Positions 18,097 through 27,788 of a DNA stretch of 64,000 bases are shown here, one piece after another. Origin of the DNA: Mucilaginibacter galii (lineage in GTDB: Bacteria; Bacteroidota; Bacteroidia; Sphingobacteriales; Sphingobacteriaceae); NCBI RefSeq assembly GCF_014635825.1, contig NZ_BMDO01000001.1, positions 1 through 64,000 on the forward strand, in the 5' to 3' direction. Both the position numbers and the translations under genes were made by a program. Under the pieces are notes generated by a model. It did no database searches. It was not told the DNA's origin and saw only the letters and a list, made by a program, of their open reading frames with translations. How positions within the stretch are numbered: the stretch's first letter is position 1; every line of letters begins with the position of its first letter.

Positions 18097-20385
18097 TTAT
18101 TGCTTAAAAGACATTGAAAAAGGGAAATCTGCTTGCTTTGTGCCCCTGATTGTGTTAGGTGTTGCCTGCATGTTAAAGTTAAGGGTGGCACCGCCCAAAA
18201 GCGCTTTGTGGCTTAACCAATTGGCGCTATAAGGCTTGCCGTTGTAGTTCAGGGCACTTACATACTTGTTTTCTGCGTTGTTAAGCGGCGCGTTGATGGT
18301 GACCGTTTTGCCGTTCTCCAGATGCAGCGTCATCTTCTTAAATAAGGGTGCGCCTAAAACATACTGGTCACTGGCTGGGCAAACAGGATAAAAGCCCATG
18401 GCCGAGAACACATACCAGGCCGAGGTTTGCCCATTGTCCTCATCGCCGCAATAACCATCGGGCATAGCTTTGTACAGCCGGTTCATCACCTCGCGGGCCC
18501 AGTATTGGGTTTTCCAGGGCTGGCCTGCATAGTTGTACAAATAGATCATATGCTGAATGGGCTGGTTACCATGCGCATATTGCCCCATGTTCATGATCTG
18601 CATCTCGCGGATCTCGTGGATCACCTCACCGTAATAGCTATCGTCAAACACCGGTGGCAAGCTAAACACCGAGTCCAGCTTGTTAGTAAATTTACGCTCT
18701 CCACCCATCAGGTTAATTAAGCCTTGCACGTCATGAAACACCGACCAGGAGTAGTGCCAGCTGTTACCCTCGGTAAAGGCATCGCCCCACTTAAAAGGGT
18801 TAAATGGCGACTGGAATTTGCCGTCCTTATTTTTTCCCCGCATTAAGCCCGTAGCCGGGTCGAACAGGTTGCGGTAGTTCTGTGAGCGTTTCTTGTATAA
18901 GTCTATTTCAGCCTGCGGGCGTTTCAGTTCTTTAGCCAGTTGGTAGATTGCAAAATCATCATAGGCGTACTCCAGCGTACGGGCAGCGTTCTCATTGATC
19001 TTCACATCATAGGGTACATAACCTAAATTGTTGTAATATTTTACACCATAGCGGCCTGTGGCGGTTACTGGGCCTTCATTATTCGCCCCATGTATGAGCG
19101 CTTCGTAGAGCTTGTTGATATCATATCCGCGCAATCCTTTTACATAAGCTTCGGCCACTACTGATGCCGAGTTATTGCCAACCATAATATCGGCATAACC
19201 GGGGCTGCTCCACTCAGGCAGCCAGCCGCCTTCGATATAATCGCTGTTGAGCCCCTGCTGCATCTCTTTGTTGATGGATGGGTACATGAGGTTAAGAAAA
19301 GGATACAAGGCACGGAATGTGTCCCAAAAGCCTGTTCCTGCAAACTTATACCCCGGCATGGTCTTGCCTGTGTAAGGGCTGTAATGCACCACATTATTCT
19401 GCGCATCTACCTCATAAAGCTTATTAGGAAACATCACTGTACGGTAGAGGCAAGAGTAAAAGGTTCGGGTTTGCTCAGGGGTGCCTCCCTCCGGCTGCAG
19501 GCGTCCAAGCACCTTGTTCCAAGCTTGTTGCGCCTTTTGCTTGGTAGCGTCAAAACTGTCGCTGCCTATCTCGCGCTGCAAATTTAGTTCGGCCTGCTCA
19601 AAGCTAATGAGAGATGATGCTACCCGCAGGTGCACCTTTTCGCCTTTGGTGGTCTTAAAACCAATGATTGCACCGGTATGATTGGCGGTGAGTTCCAATG
19701 AATCGGCACTGGCAAGGGTTTTACCATGCCATGTTCTGGCTATGCTAAAGGGTTTATCAGTGTAAATAACAAAATAGTTCTTAAAGTTTACCGGCTTGCT
19801 GCGGGCGTTGCGGGTGGTGTATCCAATGATCTTATTTTCTTTGGGGAATACTTTGATATATGACCCTCTGTCTAAGGCGTCTACCACAATAAAAGAGCTA
19901 TCACTTTTAGGATAAGTAAATTGGAATTGGGCAGCGCGCTCGGTGCTGGTGAGTTCGGCTACTACATCATGGTCGGCGAGGTAAACGCTGTAATAGTAAG
20001 GCCGGGCTGTTTCCGATTTGTGGCTGAACCAACTGGCGCGGGCATCCTGGTCAAACTTCATCCCGCCGGTTACAGGCATAATAGCAAACTGTCCATAATC
20101 ATTCATCCAGGGTGATGGCTGGTGCGTTTGCTTAAAGCCGCGGATCTTATCGGCAGCATAGGTATACATCCAGCCATCGCCCATCTTGCCCGTTTGCGCC
20201 GACCAATAGTTCATTCCCCAGGGCGTGCCTACTGCGGGGTAGGTGTTACCGTTGCTAAGGTCGGGTTTCGAGTCGGTTCCCATTAGGGGGTTAACCCAAT
20301 CGGATGGAGTGTTTGCCTCTGCAAGGTGCTGGGCACGTGCAGATAAAGTAAATGTTAGGAGCAGCAGCCAAAAAAAAGATTTCAT
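18097..20385 (-). CDS. GH92 family glycoside hydrolase (exo-alpha-mannosidase)
   Basis: A 762-residue exported enzyme (signal peptide about 1-18). It has an N-terminal beta-sandwich (to about 270) and a C-terminal (alpha/alpha)6 barrel. Family signatures are GFWDTFRALYP (about 350), EGNSWHYSW, GEVIHEIREM with a Glu at the catalytic-acid position, and CGDEDNGQTSAWYVFSAMGF, which carries calcium-binding and catalytic acidic residues. GH92 enzymes release mannose with inversion, usually from alpha-1,2/1,3/1,4-linked N-glycans or yeast mannan. There is no SusC/SusD pair nearby, so it is not part of an obvious polysaccharide utilisation locus. Confidence 0.94.
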   Translation of the reverse strand: MKSFFWLLLLTFTLSARAQHLAEANTPSDWVNPLMGTDSKPDLSNGNTYPAVGTPWGMNYWSAQTGKMGDGWMYTYAADKIRGFKQTHQPSPWMNDYGQFAIMPVTGGMKFDQDARASWFSHKSETARPYYYSVYLADHDVVAELTSTERAAQFQFTYPKSDSSFIVVDALDRGSYIKVFPKENKIIGYTTRNARSKPVNFKNYFVIYTDKPFSIARTWHGKTLASADSLELTANHTGAIIGFKTTKGEKVHLRVASSLISFEQAELNLQREIGSDSFDATKQKAQQAWNKVLGRLQPEGGTPEQTRTFYSCLYRTVMFPNKLYEVDAQNNVVHYSPYTGKTMPGYKFAGTGFWDTFRALYPFLNLMYPSINKEMQQGLNSDYIEGGWLPEWSSPGYADIMVGNNSASVVAEAYVKGLRGYDINKLYEALIHGANNEGPVTATGRYGVKYYNNLGYVPYDVKINENAARTLEYAYDDFAIYQLAKELKRPQAEIDLYKKRSQNYRNLFDPATGLMRGKNKDGKFQSPFNPFKWGDAFTEGNSWHYSWSVFHDVQGLINLMGGERKFTNKLDSVFSLPPVFDDSYYGEVIHEIREMQIMNMGQYAHGNQPIQHMIYLYNYAGQPWKTQYWAREVMNRLYKAMPDGYCGDEDNGQTSAWYVFSAMGFYPVCPASDQYVLGAPLFKKMTLHLENGKTVTINAPLNNAENKYVSALNYNGKPYSANWLSHKALLGGATLNFNMQATPNTIRGTKQADFPFSMSFKQ

Positions 20386-20490
20386 AAACAGGCACGTATA
20401 AAAAGCAAATATAATTTACTTATACAAACCAAGCATATGCTAAGTATAGCAAACGCATTAATTGTACTACAACAAGAAAACAAAAGCCGC

Positions 20491-21513
20491 TTAAAACAAC
20501 CTTGGCACCTGCCCTGTCCTGATCAATCCTAAATGCTTGTAGGCATTATCAGTAGCTTCGCGGCCGCGCGAAGTGCGCATTAAATAACCTTCCTGTATCA
20601 GGAAAGGCTCATATACTTCTTCAATCGTGCCTTCTTCTTCGCCTACGGCGGTGGCAATAGTTTTTAAGCCTACCGGGCCACCTTTAAACTTCTCAATAAT
20701 GGTGAGGAGTATTTTATTGTCCATTTCGTCTAGGCCGTGCTCATCTACGTTTAACATGGTTAACGCATATTTGGCAATGGCAGTATCAATGTTGCCATCG
20801 CCTTTTATTTGGGCAAAATCGCGCGTGCGGCGCAGCAGGGCATTGGCTATACGTGGTGTACCCCGGCTACGGCGGGCAATTTCGTAGGCACCTTCATCGG
20901 TAATATTGGTTTTAAGGATAGACGATGACCGCAATACAATAGTGGTCAACAACTTGGCATCATAGTACTCCAGCCTTAAGTTAATGCCAAAGCGTGCTCT
21001 TAAAGGCGCCGTAAGCAAGCCCGAGCGTGTAGTAGCACCCACCAGCGTAAACGGATTTAAAGACAATTGTACCGAGCGGGCGTTAGGACCGCTTTCGAGC
21101 ATAATGTCTATCTTAAAATCCTCCATAGCCGAATACAGATACTCTTCTACCAGCGGACTCAAGCGGTGTATTTCATCAATGAAAAGTATATCGCCGGGCT
21201 CCAGGTTGGTGAGCAGGCCGGCCAGGTCGCCGGGTTTGTCGAGTACCGGGCCTGAAGTTATTTTAATGCCCACGCCCATTTCATTAGCTATAATATGCGA
21301 GAGCGTAGTTTTTCCTAAGCCGGGAGGGCCGTGCAGCAATACATGGTCCAGCGATTCGCCACGCTGGCGGGCCGCCTGTACAAACACGCGCAGGTTGGCT
21401 AATATTTTATGCTGGCCGGTAAAATCTTCAAATACCTGCGGGCGTAATACCTTTTCAATATCCCGCTCGGTATTGGTTAAACGTTCCTGGTTAGGATCTA
21501 AATGCTCGTTCAT
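20491..21513 (-). CDS. ruvB: Holliday junction branch migration helicase RuvB
   Basis: A 340-residue AAA+ motor that drives Holliday junction branch migration with RuvA and RuvC. The sequence shows Walker [11 protein letters not shown] (about 65), Walker [10 protein letters not shown], sensor 1 GATTRSGLL, and the C-terminal winged helix ending in RTGQVPRLF. Length and motifs are those of an ordinary RuvB. It starts at an ATG and appears monocistronic; ruvA and ruvC are not adjacent. Confidence 0.98.
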   Translation of the reverse strand: MNEHLDPNQERLTNTERDIEKVLRPQVFEDFTGQHKILANLRVFVQAARQRGESLDHVLLHGPPGLGKTTLSHIIANEMGVGIKITSGPVLDKPGDLAGLLTNLEPGDILFIDEIHRLSPLVEEYLYSAMEDFKIDIMLESGPNARSVQLSLNPFTLVGATTRSGLLTAPLRARFGINLRLEYYDAKLLTTIVLRSSSILKTNITDEGAYEIARRSRGTPRIANALLRRTRDFAQIKGDGNIDTAIAKYALTMLNVDEHGLDEMDNKILLTIIEKFKGGPVGLKTIATAVGEEEGTIEEVYEPFLIQEGYLMRTSRGREATDNAYKHLGLIRTGQVPRLF

Positions 21514-21796
21514 TTACCAACAAATTTAGCATTTTATTTGAAAGTGAGTAGTTGAATTGTTGAGAATGTTTATCGGATTTGGTAAGTTTTAGAAGTGCAT
21601 ATAAATACATTAATCCGCAGCTTTTCTTCAAAAAACTTCAAATTTCTTCAAATTTTTTAAATGGTTTGGAAAATCGACCCGACTGGTTAGCTTTTTGCCA
21701 ATTTGTCAACAAAATCTTGAGTAGGCAGGTCGCCTTTTTTCACCAATCGGTCAAGCTCAATAAATAATACCTGCCCACTGAGAACCGACCAGTACC

Positions 21797-22528
21797 TCAT
21801 CCCTCAGGGTACTTCCTAAAGATACTGTTCAGCTTCATTTGGATCACGCCCAAGAAAGCCTCGCGGAAAATATGGGTCGACATTTTAGAGACACCCTCGG
21901 TACGGTCAGTGAAAATAATGGGGACTTCTACCACTTTAAAACCGTGTTTAATAGTGGTGTATTTCATCTCTATCTGGAAAGCATAGCCTACAAATTTGAT
22001 CTTGTTAAGCTGTATGGTTTCCAATACTTTACGTTTGTAGCATACAAACCCGGCTGTAGCATCATGAATGCTAATGCCGGTAATAAAGCGTACATAGGCC
22101 GAGGCATAATAGCTCATGAGTACCCGGTTCATGGGCCAGTTGACTACGTTAACGCCCTTTACATAGCGCGAGCCAATGGCCATATCGGCCCCCTCGGCGC
22201 AGGTTTCGCGCAGGCGGAGCAGATCGTTGGGGTTGTGCGAAAAATCGGCATCCATCTCAAATATATAATCGTACTTGTTACGGATAGCCCATTTAAAGCC
22301 ATGGATATAAGCCGTGCCCAGGCCCTGCTTACCGGCACGTTCTTCAATAAACAATTTGTCGGGGTATTCAGCCTGCAGGCCTTTTACAATAGCCCCGGTA
22401 CCATCAGGCGATCCGTCATCAATAATAAGCAAATGAAAATCATGAGGAAGCGTAAATACCTTACGTATCATGCGCTCAATGTTCTCTTTTTCGTTGTAAG
22501 TAGGAATGATGACTATGCTATCGGGCAC
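21797..22528 (-). CDS. polyprenol monophosphomannose synthase (DPM1-like GT2)
   Basis: A GT2 glycosyltransferase of the dolichol-phosphate mannosyltransferase type: about 243 residues when read from the GTG at 22528, which gives the typical start M-PDSIVIIPTYNEKENIE. A TTG nine codons upstream is an alternative. Nucleotide-sugar motifs are DDGSPDGT (about 40) and EMDADFSHNP (about 85). There is no C-terminal membrane domain, so it is the soluble, membrane-associated form. It would load mannose from GDP-mannose onto a polyprenyl phosphate for glycan or lipid glycosylation. Confidence 0.88.
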   Translation of the reverse strand: MPDSIVIIPTYNEKENIERMIRKVFTLPHDFHLLIIDDGSPDGTGAIVKGLQAEYPDKLFIEERAGKQGLGTAYIHGFKWAIRNKYDYIFEMDADFSHNPNDLLRLRETCAEGADMAIGSRYVKGVNVVNWPMNRVLMSYYASAYVRFITGISIHDATAGFVCYKRKVLETIQLNKIKFVGYAFQIEMKYTTIKHGFKVVEVPIIFTDRTEGVSKMSTHIFREAFLGVIQMKLNSIFRKYPEG

Positions 22529-22647
22529 TTGCGAAATACAATGGGTACGGGGCAAAAGTAAGTATTTAAGCCCAATAAATACAGAAGCAGGAAAGCTTAT
22601 ACCTTCCTGCTTTTGTTAAATAACGTTAAAATCTAAAACTGTGAGCG

Positions 22648-24366
22648 CTATCTCACACCGTGCATCATCTTTTTTAATAAGCCTGATAAAAGGAACAGTA
22701 ATACGGCCGCAACACCCGAAAGTGTAACAAACACCATGAAGAACTCATAAAGGTTATGAATGGTGAACCCCACAAAAGTTGGATAGTGTATATCAATTTT
22801 TTCTTGGGCTAAGGTAGCAAGTTGTGAAGCTGTGCCTTGTATCTTACCATCAAGTATGGCTTGCAGATCAATACCCTTGGAAGAAGCAAATTCAAACTTA
22901 TCGCCGGTAGGCGGAATGATTGCGCCCAAAGTACCCGCAAGCGCATAACCCGCAGCGTTGCCAATAAACCATACTCCCATTAACAATGATGAAAAACGTT
23001 TTGGTGCCAGTTTAGATACCAACGATAGACCAATGGGCGATAAACAAAGTTCACCTAACGTATGAAACAGGTACATGATAATTAACCATATTACCCCTAT
23101 TTTGCCCGAAGTGCCTATTCCCTTCACCTGCATGGCAATAATGTAATAACCGAAAGCTAAAAGCAATAAGCCCAATGCTTGTTTAACCGGAGATATTGGC
23201 TCCATGCCACGTTGCTGAAGCTTTAACCACATCCAGCTAAAAGGAAAGGCAAATATGATGATAAACAATGAGTTGGCATTTTGCACAAAACTTGGCGGTA
23301 ACTGAAAACCTAAAAGGTTAAGGTCGGTTTGTTTATCGGCCACGAACGTTAAAGACGAGCCGGCCTGCTCGAATGCCGACCAAAAGAATATCACGAAAAA
23401 AGCTACCGTATATAAAGCCAGAATGCGGTCGCGCTCAACTTTGGTGATAGTTTTATCGGTCAAAATTAACACAGCCAAACTAATACCAGAGGCGTATATG
23501 AATGGATAAACCCAGCTTTTGATAGGATTTGGATCAATGGAAAAGAAGTGAATTCCAAAGAATAACACTACCATTAATACCCCGACACCAATAACTGATG
23601 CGGTTGAAAAATTAGCCCTTTCCGCTTCACCTGTAGGGCTTAAAGTAGCCTTGTTAAAATCGGGCTTGGCACCTACAGCGTTACCTTCCGGATCGGTTAC
23701 ATATTTATTTTTTAGAAAAATAAATAGCAATACACCCAGCATCATACCAACACCGGCTGCTAAAAAGCCCCATTTAAAAGCTTCAACTACGCGAACCTCG
23801 CCTACTTTAACGTCGCCCAGAAAAGGACAAATGCTCATACCCAGAAAAGCACCTACATTTATACCCATATAAAAAATGGTGAATGCGGCGTCCAAACGCG
23901 AGTCGCCTTTTTTGTAGAGCGAGCCTACCATGGAGGATATGTTAGGCTTGAAAAACCCGTTACCGAAAATAATAACAAACAAGGCCAGCCACATGATCAT
24001 CTTAGCCAAATCGAGGTTGGTAGCAAACAGTGAACCACTAAAAAATAGTAGTAATTGTCCTATAGACATAACCGAACCACCTAAAATGATACAGTTACGA
24101 TTACCCAAATACCTGTCAGATATGTAGCCGCCCAACATAGGCGTAAGATATGATAAGCCTAAAAATCCACCGTAGATAATGGCAGCATCTTTATCTGAGA
24201 ACGAAAGTGCATTTACCAAGAACAAGGTAAGCAGAGCGCGCATGCCGTAGAAGTTAAAGCGCTCCCACATTTCTGTAGAGAATAAAACATATAAACCTTT
24301 AGGATGACCCTTGGCTGGCTGGTGGGCCAACGAAGCATCCAGTGCAATTTCAGGCTCTGTACTCAT
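22648..24366 (-). CDS. proton-dependent oligopeptide transporter (POT/PTR family)
   Basis: A 572-residue major facilitator of the POT family, importing di- and tripeptides with protons. Fourteen or so hydrophobic segments are visible. The family signature is near residue 30, WERFNFYGMRALLTLFL (ExxER-type proton site), followed by GGYISDRYLG and FYMGINVGAF. The central loop after helix 6 and the extra helix pair typical of bacterial DtpT-like transporters are present. It is transcribed alone. Confidence 0.95.
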   Translation of the reverse strand: MSTEPEIALDASLAHQPAKGHPKGLYVLFSTEMWERFNFYGMRALLTLFLVNALSFSDKDAAIIYGGFLGLSYLTPMLGGYISDRYLGNRNCIILGGSVMSIGQLLLFFSGSLFATNLDLAKMIMWLALFVIIFGNGFFKPNISSMVGSLYKKGDSRLDAAFTIFYMGINVGAFLGMSICPFLGDVKVGEVRVVEAFKWGFLAAGVGMMLGVLLFIFLKNKYVTDPEGNAVGAKPDFNKATLSPTGEAERANFSTASVIGVGVLMVVLFFGIHFFSIDPNPIKSWVYPFIYASGISLAVLILTDKTITKVERDRILALYTVAFFVIFFWSAFEQAGSSLTFVADKQTDLNLLGFQLPPSFVQNANSLFIIIFAFPFSWMWLKLQQRGMEPISPVKQALGLLLLAFGYYIIAMQVKGIGTSGKIGVIWLIIMYLFHTLGELCLSPIGLSLVSKLAPKRFSSLLMGVWFIGNAAGYALAGTLGAIIPPTGDKFEFASSKGIDLQAILDGKIQGTASQLATLAQEKIDIHYPTFVGFTIHNLYEFFMVFVTLSGVAAVLLFLLSGLLKKMMHGVR

Positions 24367-24740
24367 AGTTTAAATTAAAAAAATTTTCTAAAAATAGCAT
24401 TTATCTGCCAAACAAGAATTTTGTGTTGAAATCTTTACCGTATGCCCAATAATAATAGCGGTTTAAGCAGTTGTGCCAAAGCTATTTGGCAGATGTTATC
24501 GATATTATGTCTGTAAAACGTGAACTACAAGTATTTTAGTTTCCCTAAAGTATGATAAAGCAGACCGGCAGCTCGGATTGTGACAAAAATACGTTCAAAA
24601 TATATACAACAACCTGATGTAGTCGACTAAGCGCTGTTTCTTTCTATCAAAACACAGAAGTATTTTAAAAACAGGCTATTTGTTAATTAGCAGCAAAAAA
24701 TATTCTATTTTCGCTGCCTTTACTGTATAACTATTTTAGC
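24367..24740. other. divergent intergenic region between the POT and deacetylase genes
   Basis: No gene is seen in these 374 bases. An inverted repeat of at least 10 bp (ATCTGCCAAA near 24403, complement TTTGGCAGAT near 24484) spans about 90 bases and could be an operator for either divergent gene. Confidence 0.4.
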
Positions 24741-25598
24741 ATGTTAAATATATTTTCGGTTACTGCCGCTGCTTGTGCATTGCTGTTTACGGCTTGCAAC
24801 TCGGCCGCCACCAAGCAACCCGCTACCGACTCATCTTCGGTAAGCACCACCACCACATCTACTACTACGCAAACCGTTAAAAAGCCGGGTAAAATGGGCA
24901 CTAATGCCGAAATTATTGCCCGCAAACAGGTACCTATTTTGTGCTACCACCAAATACGCGATTGGCGCGCCAAAGATTCTAAGACGGCTAAAGACTATAT
25001 TGTGCCGATAGCCAGCTTTAAAGAAAAAATTAAAATGCTATCGGATAGCGGTTACCATACTATACTGCCCGATCAGTTGTACGATTACTTAACCACCGGT
25101 GCCGCCCTGCCCAGCAAACCCATCATGTTAACGTTTGATGATACAGATTTGGACCAGTTTACCATAGCCAACCCGGAGCTGAAAAAATACGGATTCAAGG
25201 CAGTTTATTTCATCATGACGGTATCTATTGGCCGCCCTAACTACATGAATAAAGAGCAGATCAAGCAATTATCTGACGAGGGCAACGTAGTAGCCAGCCA
25301 TACCTGGGATCACCACAACTTTAAGAAGTTTGCCGGTAAGGATTGGGAAACCCAGATTGATAAGCCTACTAAAAAACTGGAAGAAATTACAGGCAAAAAG
25401 ATCGAATATTTTGCCTACCCGTTTGGCTTGTGGAACGCCCAAGGATTGCCGGAACTACACAAACGCGGCTTTAAAGCAGCTTTCCAATTAGCCGAAAAAC
25501 GTGATCCTAACGATCCGCTGATGACCATTCGCCGCATTTTAGATAGCGGTTATTGGAGTGCCAAAACACTGAGCAACAGCATTAAGAACAGCTTTTAA
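24741..25598 (+). CDS. polysaccharide deacetylase family lipoprotein
   Basis: A 285-residue lipoprotein (signal ending LLFTACNS, lipidated Cys at about 19) followed by a Ser/Thr-rich linker and a NodB-homology domain (about 70-280). NodB motifs are LTFDDTDLD (motif 1, catalytic Asp pair) and SHTWDHHNF (motif 2, His metal ligands), with FAYPFG as motif 3. Relatives remove N- or O-acetyl groups from chitin-, peptidoglycan- or glucan-type polymers. It would act at a membrane surface in the periplasm or outside. Confidence 0.92.
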   Translation: MLNIFSVTAAACALLFTACNSAATKQPATDSSSVSTTTTSTTTQTVKKPGKMGTNAEIIARKQVPILCYHQIRDWRAKDSKTAKDYIVPIASFKEKIKMLSDSGYHTILPDQLYDYLTTGAALPSKPIMLTFDDTDLDQFTIANPELKKYGFKAVYFIMTVSIGRPNYMNKEQIKQLSDEGNVVASHTWDHHNFKKFAGKDWETQIDKPTKKLEEITGKKIEYFAYPFGLWNAQGLPELHKRGFKAAFQLAEKRDPNDPLMTIRRILDSGYWSAKTLSNSIKNSF

Positions 25599-25639
25599 GT
25601 ATCATAACTACAATTAGAGATTTGTTGCTCATTCAAACA

Positions 25640-25815
25640 ATCTGTCATTTCGAGTGCTAACGAGAAATCTTGTTCGACTAAGCAGGTGGCCTACATTGCA
25701 TCTTGAACAGGATCTTTCACTATCGTTCAAGATGACAGTTTTAATAAAAACATCGCGCCTGCAGTCTGATTTTGTCGAAGACCTGAACGTGGGGTAAGTC
25801 TTCGACATGCTCAGA
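25640..25815. repeat. dispersed Bacteroidota intergenic repeats
   Basis: Two word-like elements of the sort scattered through Bacteroidota genomes lie here. One resembles TCATTTCGAGTGCTAACGAG (25646-25665). The other resembles TCGAAGACNTGAACGTGGGG followed by TCTTCGACATGCTCAGACTG (about 25775-25818), an imperfect hairpin. They sit between convergent genes; copy number cannot be judged from this window. Confidence 0.5.
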
Positions 25816-25831
25816 CTGACAAAGCACTTGT

Positions 25832-25877
25832 AAAAACAAAGAACCCCTTGCTTACCGGCAAGGGGTTCTTTGTTTTT
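25832..25877. terminator. bidirectional terminator
   Basis: A perfect 20-bp stem (AAAAACAAAGAACCCCTTGC and its complement) closes a six-base loop, with A- and T-runs on the outer ends. It serves the convergent deacetylase gene and the small acidic-protein gene. Confidence 0.88.
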
Positions 25878-26091
25878 ACAGGTTTTCTTCAGAAGGGCCG
25901 CCGTCTTTGTTAGACGAATCTTCGCCAGCCGGTGCACCTGGTTTTCCGCTATCGTTATCAGGTACCACAGTATCTACCCTTTCTTCATCGGGTTTATTAT
26001 GTTCCGTAGGTGTATTACCTTTAGAAAGCTCACTATCACCTGCGTTTTCGCCTATTTCGTCGTTATCTTTTGGGGTGTTATCGGTTGCCAT
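25876..26091 (-). CDS. small acidic disordered protein
   Basis: A 71-residue protein rich in Asp, Glu, Gly, Pro, Ser and Asn, without a hydrophobic core, so probably intrinsically disordered. No family is recognised. Both plus-strand frames overlapping it give hydrophobic and Ser-rich strings typical of antisense noise. It starts at an ATG and ends in the terminator stem. It precedes a terminator and follows the STAS-like gene on the same strand by 28 bases, so the two may be co-transcribed. Confidence 0.7.
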   Translation of the reverse strand: MATDNTPKDNDEIGENAGDSELSKGNTPTEHNKPDEERVDTVVPDNDSGKPGAPAGEDSSNKDGGPSEENL

Positions 26092-26119
26092 GATTGTATA
26101 TATTTATTTGGTTAATTAA

Positions 26120-26488
26120 TTACTCTTCTGAAATCCATCTAACTGCATCTTCCAGCTTATCTAACGGAAACCCTTGTGCCTTGCCCGGTATTAACAGTTT
26201 GAAAACATTATTAGTAAACCATTCCACGCTTTTTTGATCGGTTACCACGGCTACTTTCTTCCATTTGGTAAAATGCTTTAAGCCTACCTTTACATCTTCA
26301 AACCAGGCACCTGCGGTAAAGTTTTGAGCATTGGTTTCTAAAACCAGCAGGTAGTTGATCTCGCCCTGGCGCTTTACCAAGTCATCCAAACGCGGAATCA
26401 AAGCCGTGTCTATATCTTCTTTAGTTACCTCTCCAACGGCATGTATGCCTACAATGTCATCTGGTAAATCGTTAATAAACTGAAGCAT
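26120..26488 (-). CDS. SpoIIAA/STAS-like protein
   Basis: A 122-residue protein resembling the SpoIIAA-like family (STAS fold), small proteins found alone in many bacteria. Typical features are the N-terminal DLPDDIVGIHAVGEVTKEDI segment and a central WFEDVKVGLKH, followed by VAVVTDQKSVEW. Function in this family is not established; roles in membrane-lipid or stress regulation have been suggested. It starts at an ATG and shares a strand and a short gap with the small acidic-protein gene. Confidence 0.85.
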   Translation of the reverse strand: MLQFINDLPDDIVGIHAVGEVTKEDIDTALIPRLDDLVKRQGEINYLLVLETNAQNFTAGAWFEDVKVGLKHFTKWKKVAVVTDQKSVEWFTNNVFKLLIPGKAQGFPLDKLEDAVRWISEE

Positions 26489-26653
26489 AAAAAGGTTAAG
26501 TGTTGTTTGTTATTACAACGCAGGCAGGCTTATAGTGTTTGGAATAAAATCCAGAAGGGTTAAGGGAAAGTTTTAATTACTTTAGATGTTTTGACAGTGT
26601 TATTTTTCATTGCGGACTGTTTAACAATCCGGCTTCTTAACTCCACAAAAACT

Positions 26654-26661
26654 TATCTTTG
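26654..26661 (+). promoter_or_regulatory. -7 box upstream of queG
   Basis: TATCTTTG matches TAnnTTTG and ends five bases before the queG start codon, which implies a very short leader or an almost leaderless message. I found no clear -33 element at the standard distance. Confidence 0.45.
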
Positions 26662-26666
26662 CAGCA

Positions 26667-27596
26667 ATGAACCAAAATTTTTTAAAATACAGCAACTTAA
26701 TTAAAGCCGAGGCCAAGCGCCTGGGGTTTATGTTTTGCGGTATTGCCAAGGCAGATTTTTTGGAACAGGAAGCCCCCCGATTGGAAAATTGGCTTAAACA
26801 GGGTCACCATGGCGAAATGCAGTACATGGAAAATCATTTTGATAAGCGTTTAGACCCACGATTGCTGGTGGATGGCGCAAAGTCAGTTATCTCCCTCGCC
26901 TTAAACTACTATACCGACCAGCAGCAGGCCGACCCTTTAGCACCTAAAATATCAAAGTATGCCTACGGCATGGATTACCATGAGGTAATTAAAGATAAGC
27001 TAAAGCAATTACTCTATTTTATACAGGAAAACATTGGCGATATAAGCGGCCGGGCTTTTGTAGATTCGGCCCCGGTACTTGACCGCGCCTGGGCGCAACG
27101 CGCTGGTATTGGCTGGGTGGGCAAAAACGCTAACCTCATTAATAAAAAAAGCGGCTCCTTCTTTTTTTTGGCCGAACTGATTGTGGACGCGGAACTGGCG
27201 TACGATATTGCCCCCACTACAGACCATTGCGGCACCTGCACCCGTTGTGTCGATGCCTGCCCTACCGAGGCCATTGTAGCACCTTATATTGTTGATGGTA
27301 GTCGTTGTATCTCCTATCTTACTATTGAACTCAAAAACAACATCCCCGAGGAGTTTAAAGATAAAACCGATAATTGGATGTTTGGCTGCGACGTTTGCCA
27401 AAACGTTTGTCCCTGGAACCGTTTTTCGCTTACCCATAACGAGCCGGCATTTAATCCCAACCCCGATTTGCTGGGTATGAGCCAGCGCGACTGGCAGGAA
27501 ATAACCCAGGAAACGTTTCAGCAGGTCTTCAAAAAATCGCCCGTTAAACGCACCAAGTTTACGGGCTTGAAAAGGAATATTGAGTTTTTAGGTTGA
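26667..27596 (+). CDS. queG: epoxyqueuosine reductase QueG
   Basis: A 309-residue cobalamin- and iron-sulfur-dependent enzyme that reduces epoxyqueuosine to queuosine in tRNA, the last step of queuosine synthesis. The N-terminal cobalamin-binding part (about 1-160) is followed by two [4Fe-4S] motifs, [12 protein letters not shown] and [11 protein letters not shown]. It lacks the longer C-terminal HEAT-like domain of some relatives, as usual in Bacteroidota. An unusual point is that its TGA stop lies inside the first unit of a TTGATTGG octamer array. Confidence 0.96.
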   Translation: MNQNFLKYSNLIKAEAKRLGFMFCGIAKADFLEQEAPRLENWLKQGHHGEMQYMENHFDKRLDPRLLVDGAKSVISLALNYYTDQQQADPLAPKISKYAYGMDYHEVIKDKLKQLLYFIQENIGDISGRAFVDSAPVLDRAWAQRAGIGWVGKNANLINKKSGSFFFLAELIVDAELAYDIAPTTDHCGTCTRCVDACPTEAIVAPYIVDGSRCISYLTIELKNNIPEEFKDKTDNWMFGCDVCQNVCPWNRFSLTHNEPAFNPNPDLLGMSQRDWQEITQETFQQVFKKSPVKRTKFTGLKRNIEFLG

Positions 27597-27690
27597 TTGA
27601 TTGGTTGATTGGTTGATTGGTTGATTGGTTGATTGGTTGATTGGTTGATTGGTTGATTGGTTGATTGGTTGATTGGTTGATTGGTTGATT
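27591..27690. repeat. octamer tandem array (GGTTGATT)n
   Basis: One unit at 27591-27598, a half unit, then 11 perfect copies from 27603 to 27690. Being 8 bp long it changes frame with each added copy. The first unit supplies the TGA stop of queG. The next 90 bases continue with looser CTACTCAC/CTACTTAAC words. Confidence 0.95.
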
Positions 27691-27788
27691 AAGCCAAGTT
27701 GTTTCTGATTAACTTTGTTTCAGCTTTCGCAGATTTTAACTATTCAACTACTCACTACTTAACTACTCACTACTTAACCACTCACCAA

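Noticed and set aside
25870-26115. Plus-strand frames over the small acidic-protein gene
   Set aside because: The minus-strand protein has a coherent acidic composition and its own ATG; the plus-strand frames look like antisense noise.
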